A program made the translations under genes and the position numbers. Shown here piece by piece: positions 6,532 through 10,145 of a stretch of DNA of 10,145 nt. Origin of the DNA: Acidimicrobiia bacterium (GTDB taxonomy: Bacteria > Actinomycetota > Acidimicrobiia > Acidimicrobiales > Ilumatobacteraceae); the NCBI GenBank assembly GCA_009927565.1, contig RFMT01000306.1, positions 1 through 10,145 on the forward strand, in the 5' to 3' direction. A model generated the notes under the pieces. It saw nothing but the letters and a program-made list of their open reading frames with translations, had not been told where the DNA came from and made no database searches. How positions within the stretch are numbered: position 1 is the stretch's first letter; each line of letters begins with the position of its first letter.

Positions 6532-8385
6532 GTGCATCCTCATCAGCTGATACCACGTGACAAGTCAGCCGTCGCTGGAGCAAAAATCGGCAAAACTTCA
6601 GTGCGCAGAGTATGGCGCTTTGCTCGACCGTACCGGCGTTCAATACTCGGGTTTCTCGCCACCATTCTCTTCTCATCGGTGATCGCGCTCGTGCCACCAC
6701 TGATGTTTCGCCTGATCGTCGACGAAGCAATCCCTGACGCTGACAAACGTCGAATCGTCTACCTCACGATCGTTCTAGTCGTCGTCGCGCTCGGTGACGC
6801 CGCACTGCAAATTGTCCAGCGATGGTATTCGGCACGAATTGGTGAAGGGCTAATTTACGACCTGCGCGTCACCCTATTCGACAAGGTACAAAATATGCCA
6901 ATCGCGTTTTTCACTCGCACGCAAACTGGGGCGTTAATTAGTCGACTCAATAACGATGTCGTAGGTGCACAAACAGCGGTCACGGGCACGCTCGGCAGCG
7001 TCGTTTCAAATCTCGTGATTTTTACTACAACCCTCGTGGCGATGCTCGCTCTCGAGTGGCGACTTACGTTGCTTGCTCTTGTAGTTTTGCCTGTGTTCAT
7101 CGTGCCGGCAAAGCGCGTCGGCGCAAGATTGCAAGAAATCTCCCGCGAGCAAATGGGTCTAAACGCTTCGATGAATACCCAAATGACCGAGCGATTCAAT
7201 GTGTCGGGCGCTCTGCTTGTCAAACTTTTCGGACGCCACAAAGAAGAAGTTGGGGCATTCGGCTCAAGGGCAAGTCGTGTTCGCGATATTGGCGTAACTG
7301 CAGCGATGTATGGTCGAGTGTTTTTTGTTGCACTCGGTCTCGTCGGCGCACTCGGTGCAGTCGCAATATATGGTGTCGGCGCTTTCATGGTTGTCTCGGG
7401 TGGCATTACGATCGGCACACTCGTGGCGATGGCTGCATTTGTTCAACGCATTTATCAGCCACTCACCGGGCTGACAAACGCTCGACTTGAAGTACTAACT
7501 GCACTCGTAAGTTTTGAACGCGTTTTCGAAGTGCTCGACGCGCCAGTGGCGATAACCGATCGCATGGGCGCCGTCGACATCATCAACCCGCGGGGCGAAA
7601 TCGAGTTTGAAAATGTTTCGTTCAGATATCCGCCCGGTTCAAGCGTGTCAATTGCCTCGCTTGAACTCAGTGGTGTGATGCAAGGTGCTGACCCAGATGT
7701 CGACGTGCTCAAATCGGTGTCGCTAAAAATTGCGCCAGGAGAAACCGTCGCACTTGTCGGTGCTAGCGGCAGCGGCAAGACATCTTTGGCGATGTTGCTC
7801 GCTCGCCTCTACGACGTCACTTCAGGCGCCGTGCGAATTGACTCTAAAGATGTTCGCGATCTAACCAGCACTTCACTTCGCGCCGCCATCGGCGTTGTCT
7901 CACAAGACTCACACATGTTTCACGAATCGGTAAAGTCAAATTTGCTATACGCCCGACCTGACGCGACTCAAGAACAAATCGTCGACGCGTGCCAGGCTGC
8001 AAAAATTCACGAAGTCATTGCGGCACTACCTGACGGCTATGACACGATCGTCGGTGAGCGCGGCTATCGACTTTCGGGTGGCGAAAAACAGCGACTGGCT
8101 ATCGCACGGCTATTGCTCAAGAACCCCGCAGTAATGATTCTCGATGAAGCCACCAGTCACCTTGACAACGAAGGCGAAGTTCTGGTGCAGAATGCACTCG
8201 ACGCGGCGATGAAAAATCGAACTTCATTGGTGATCGCCCATCGCTTATCGACTATCCGCGATGCTGACCGCATTGTTGTGCTTGATAACGGCACGATTAT
8301 CGAGCAAGGCACGCACGAGCAACTCATGAACAACAACTCGCTTTATGCAGCCCAGGTTCGCGCAGGTGAAACTTTCGAGGCCTAA
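6532..8385 (+). CDS. ABC exporter-type half transporter (fused membrane and ATPase domains)
   Basis: A complete 617-residue ABC half transporter, expected to work as a homo- or heterodimer in the cytoplasmic membrane. Six hydrophobic segments (about 38-60, 75-95, 150-172, 177-195, 263-284, 290-308) form the membrane domain. The ATPase domain from about 356 has Walker A GASGSGKT (410-417), the Q-loop glutamine Q458, signature LSGGE (514-518), Walker B VMILDE (534-539) with catalytic E539, and the H-loop H570. All catalytic residues are present. The D-loop is SHLD instead of the commoner SALD. Between FRYPPGSS (364-371) and VLKSVSL (392-398) is an insertion of about 20 residues near the A-loop, a form familiar in actinobacterial multidrug-type transporters. 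The substrate is unknown. The GTG start has no ribosome-binding site but a -10-like element just upstream. The SMP-30-type gene follows after 3 bases, so the two are very probably one operon. Confidence 0.93.
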   Translation: MHPHQLIPRDKSAVAGAKIGKTSVRRVWRFARPYRRSILGFLATILFSSVIALVPPLMFRLIVDEAIPDADKRRIVYLTIVLVVVALGDAALQIVQRWYSARIGEGLIYDLRVTLFDKVQNMPIAFFTRTQTGALISRLNNDVVGAQTAVTGTLGSVVSNLVIFTTTLVAMLALEWRLTLLALVVLPVFIVPAKRVGARLQEISREQMGLNASMNTQMTERFNVSGALLVKLFGRHKEEVGAFGSRASRVRDIGVTAAMYGRVFFVALGLVGALGAVAIYGVGAFMVVSGGITIGTLVAMAAFVQRIYQPLTGLTNARLEVLTALVSFERVFEVLDAPVAITDRMGAVDIINPRGEIEFENVSFRYPPGSSVSIASLELSGVMQGADPDVDVLKSVSLKIAPGETVALVGASGSGKTSLAMLLARLYDVTSGAVRIDSKDVRDLTSTSLRAAIGVVSQDSHMFHESVKSNLLYARPDATQEQIVDACQAAKIHEVIAALPDGYDTIVGERGYRLSGGEKQRLAIARLLLKNPAVMILDEATSHLDNEGEVLVQNALDAAMKNRTSLVIAHRLSTIRDADRIVVLDNGTIIEQGTHEQLMNNNSLYAAQVRAGETFEA

Positions 8386-8388
8386 CCA

Positions 8389-9303
8389 ATGATTAATTTT
8401 GTTGAAGTCGCCACAGAGTTGAGTTTTCCAGAAGGTCCTGTCGCGTTACCAGATGGCAGTGTTGTCGTAGTTGAGATGATGAAAAAATGCATCACTCGAA
8501 TCATGCCCAACTTGTCAAAACAAATTGTTGCTGAAACTGCTGGAGGACCAAACGGCCTCGCACTCGGCCCTGATGGCGCACTCTACTTGTGCAATAACGG
8601 GGGCTCGTTTTCTAAACGAATTCACAATGGTCTCACTTACCCTGGGCCTTTTGACCCCGACCTATATATAGGTGGCCGAATTCAGCGAGTTGATTTAAAC
8701 ACTGGCGAAGTCACCGATTTATATACGCACTGCGACGGGCTTCAACTTCGCGGACCAAACGACATCGTCTTTGACGCCAATGGCGGCATGTGGTTCACCG
8801 ATCACGGCATTCGTCACGGTCGTGAATTCGACGTGACTGGCATTTATTACGCCAAGACTGATGGCTCGATGATTCGTGAAGTTATCTTTCCGTGTCAGGC
8901 ACCAAATGGCATCGGTTTGTCGCCCGACGGTAAGACGCTTTATTGGGCGGAGACGTTCAATGGTCGCGTTTACCAAGCAAACATAACTGGCGAAGGCGAA
9001 GTTTCAGGATTTAACGCAAGCAACCCGAATAATTGCTTATGTGGTTTGCCAGGTTTGCAATACCTTGACTCGCTCGCCATTGACAGTGACGGCAACGTCT
9101 GTGTTGCGACATTGGTGAACGGTGGCATCACAGTGATTTCACCGAGTGGCAAAGTAATCGAACACATCGCAACCGGCGACCCGATGACGACGAATATTTG
9201 TTTTGGTGGCACCGAGTTACGAACTGCATACATCACGCTTTCAGGTCTCGGAAAACTCGTGTCAATGACCTGGCCGCGCCCGGGTCTAAAACTCAATTTT
9301 TAG
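8389..9303 (+). CDS. SMP-30/gluconolactonase/LRE family protein
   Basis: A complete 304-residue six-bladed beta-propeller of the SMP-30/gluconolactonase family, which hydrolyses lactones or related esters with a divalent metal. The likely metal and active-site residues are in place: E15 in FPEGP, N124 in RGPNDIVFD, N173 in APNGIGLSPD and D227 in LDSLAID. Repeating strand motifs such as NGLALGPDGALYL (55-67) and GIGLSPDGKTLYW (174-186) mark successive blades. No signal peptide is seen, so it is probably cytoplasmic. The true substrate is open; family members include gluconolactonases, paraoxonase-like lactonases and enzymes of aromatic or sugar-acid catabolism. ATG at 8389 follows the ABC stop codon by 3 bases, with GAGG (8377-8380) as ribosome-binding site inside the end of the ABC gene. 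Its stop codon TAG overlaps the stop of the convergent carotenoid oxygenase gene. Confidence 0.9.
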   Translation: MINFVEVATELSFPEGPVALPDGSVVVVEMMKKCITRIMPNLSKQIVAETAGGPNGLALGPDGALYLCNNGGSFSKRIHNGLTYPGPFDPDLYIGGRIQRVDLNTGEVTDLYTHCDGLQLRGPNDIVFDANGGMWFTDHGIRHGREFDVTGIYYAKTDGSMIREVIFPCQAPNGIGLSPDGKTLYWAETFNGRVYQANITGEGEVSGFNASNPNNCLCGLPGLQYLDSLAIDSDGNVCVATLVNGGITVISPSGKVIEHIATGDPMTTNICFGGTELRTAYITLSGLGKLVSMTWPRPGLKLNF

Positions 9304-10145
9304 TCGGCGATCCAATTGCCGTGAAAACCGTTCGGCACACGTGCAGGTAAATGCACAATAGCCACGGGCTGACCACAAAAATCTTGGGCATCAAGCACCA
9401 CCAGATCTGAAAGATCGGTCTCGGTGTTGTGACGCAGCGCCATCACGTAACCATCGTCTTCAGACTTTGCGTCTTTTCGTGCGATGAACACTGGTTCGCC
9501 GTAACCAAAATTTTCACCGTCGTGTCGTAGTTGTGTTGATTTCTTTGCGAGATCTTGCTTGATCAAGTCTGCTTGCCTAAAAACGTCTGAGATGCCAGCG
9601 AGATAACCAAAATTGTGTCGCATACCAATCAAAGATTCGTTCATTCGCGGAAACTCTTGCGGGCGATCGTCCAGGCGTTGTTCAGTTGCTTTTCCAGTCG
9701 TGGGGTTGAGCACCCAACGATCTAAAGTTGGAAAACCTTCATTTGGTCCGCGCTGCTCAATATCAAACATTTTTTCGTGACGTGCCGCATCTAAAACGAC
9801 GGTGCCGTCTGGTGCGTCATATGCATTCAACGGATGAAAGATGTAGCAGCTGTTGATCTCAACCCACTTGATATCGGCCGCTTCACCTTCGCGCGGAAGC
9901 AAACCGACGCGCGCCGAGTAATCCGCATTCCATATGTATGGAAACGACCTACCCGACATCGCCAATTCGAGATTGAACAAACAAGGCAAATCAAAGACCA
10001 AAACATATTTCTGTGTAATTGCACAGTCGTGCATCATTGGGCCGCCAGGTAACGAGATGTCGACAGTTCGGCGTACTTTGCCGTCGACACCGACAACGAG
10101 ATACTGCACCCTATTGCCCCAGCCCCACCAATATGCCATCACGTG
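9300..10145 (-). CDS. Carotenoid oxygenase family protein (RPE65/lignostilbene dioxygenase type), N-terminus beyond window
   Basis: The frame stays open to the right edge, so only the C-terminal 280 or so residues are present; family members are usually about 450-500 long. Three of the four iron-binding histidines of the carotenoid cleavage dioxygenase fold are recognisable, counting from the Met codon at 10142: MMHDCAIT (H38), FHPLNAYD (H103) and NGFHGNWI (H274 near the C-terminus). The fourth is expected in the missing part. Further family signs are VVLDAARHEKMFD (115-127), RWVLNPTTG (142-150) and EFPRMNESLIGMRHNFGYL (163-181). Enzymes of this family split double bonds of carotenoids, apocarotenoids or stilbenes with O2 and Fe(II); the substrate cannot be read from the fragment. 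The gene ends tail-to-tail with the SMP-30-type gene, sharing 4 bases (9300-9303), with no room for a terminator between them. Confidence 0.92.
   Translation of the reverse strand, partial: HVMAYWWGWGNRVQYLVVGVDGKVRRTVDISLPGGPMMHDCAITQKYVLVFDLPCLFNLELAMSGRSFPYIWNADYSARVGLLPREGEAADIKWVEINSCYIFHPLNAYDAPDGTVVLDAARHEKMFDIEQRGPNEGFPTLDRWVLNPTTGKATEQRLDDRPQEFPRMNESLIGMRHNFGYLAGISDVFRQADLIKQDLAKKSTQLRHDGENFGYGEPVFIARKDAKSEDDGYVMALRHNTETDLSDLVVLDAQDFCGQPVAIVHLPARVPNGFHGNWIAD

Noticed and set aside
6855..7418. Minus-strand open frame of 187 codons opposite the ABC transporter
   Set aside because: It mirrors the ABC coding frame; the sense frame has every ABC motif and this one has none.
1..10145. CRISPR array, insertion sequence, rRNA or integrase gene
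   Set aside because: No regularly spaced repeats, no transposase or recombinase motifs in any frame inspected, and no rRNA-like sequence; the only RNA gene is the tRNA-Arg.

Overview
The window looks like chromosomal DNA of an uncultured-type actinobacterium, possibly Acidimicrobiia; this is a guess from gene content and style, not a phylogenetic result. Pointers are a sulfatase strikingly like the mycobacterial AtsA family along its whole length, an actinobacterial-style ABC half transporter with a long A-loop insertion, a GTG start with a -10 element placed for leaderless transcription, and roughly balanced GC.

Left part (1-3257, all minus strand): the N-terminal 269 residues of a PD-(D/E)XK nuclease-like protein of the DUF2779 type run off the left edge. 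Upstream of it in the same direction is a complete type I arylsulfatase with a formylglycine motif.

Middle (3258-6048): an intact tRNA-Arg(TCG) with encoded CCA lies on the plus strand. Its last 28 bases plus two following A's are repeated exactly at 6019-6048. Between the copies lie only two tightly linked minus-strand genes, a DUF1800 protein followed by a Tat-signal DUF1501 protein. This is the layout left by site-specific integration into the 3' end of a tRNA gene: an about 2.7-kb insert carrying two cargo genes and no integrase. It is the most interesting structure in the window.

Right part (6049-10145): a small cupin (minus) faces away from an ABC exporter-type half transporter (plus). 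The ABC gene is followed after 3 bases by an SMP-30/gluconolactonase-type gene, so these two form an operon. The SMP-30 gene ends tail-to-tail, with stop codons overlapping by 4 bases, against a carotenoid-oxygenase-family gene (minus) whose N-terminal part lies beyond the right edge. The hydrolase/lactonase-like protein, the cleavage dioxygenase and the cupin would fit small-molecule catabolism, but no shared pathway can be demonstrated from this window.
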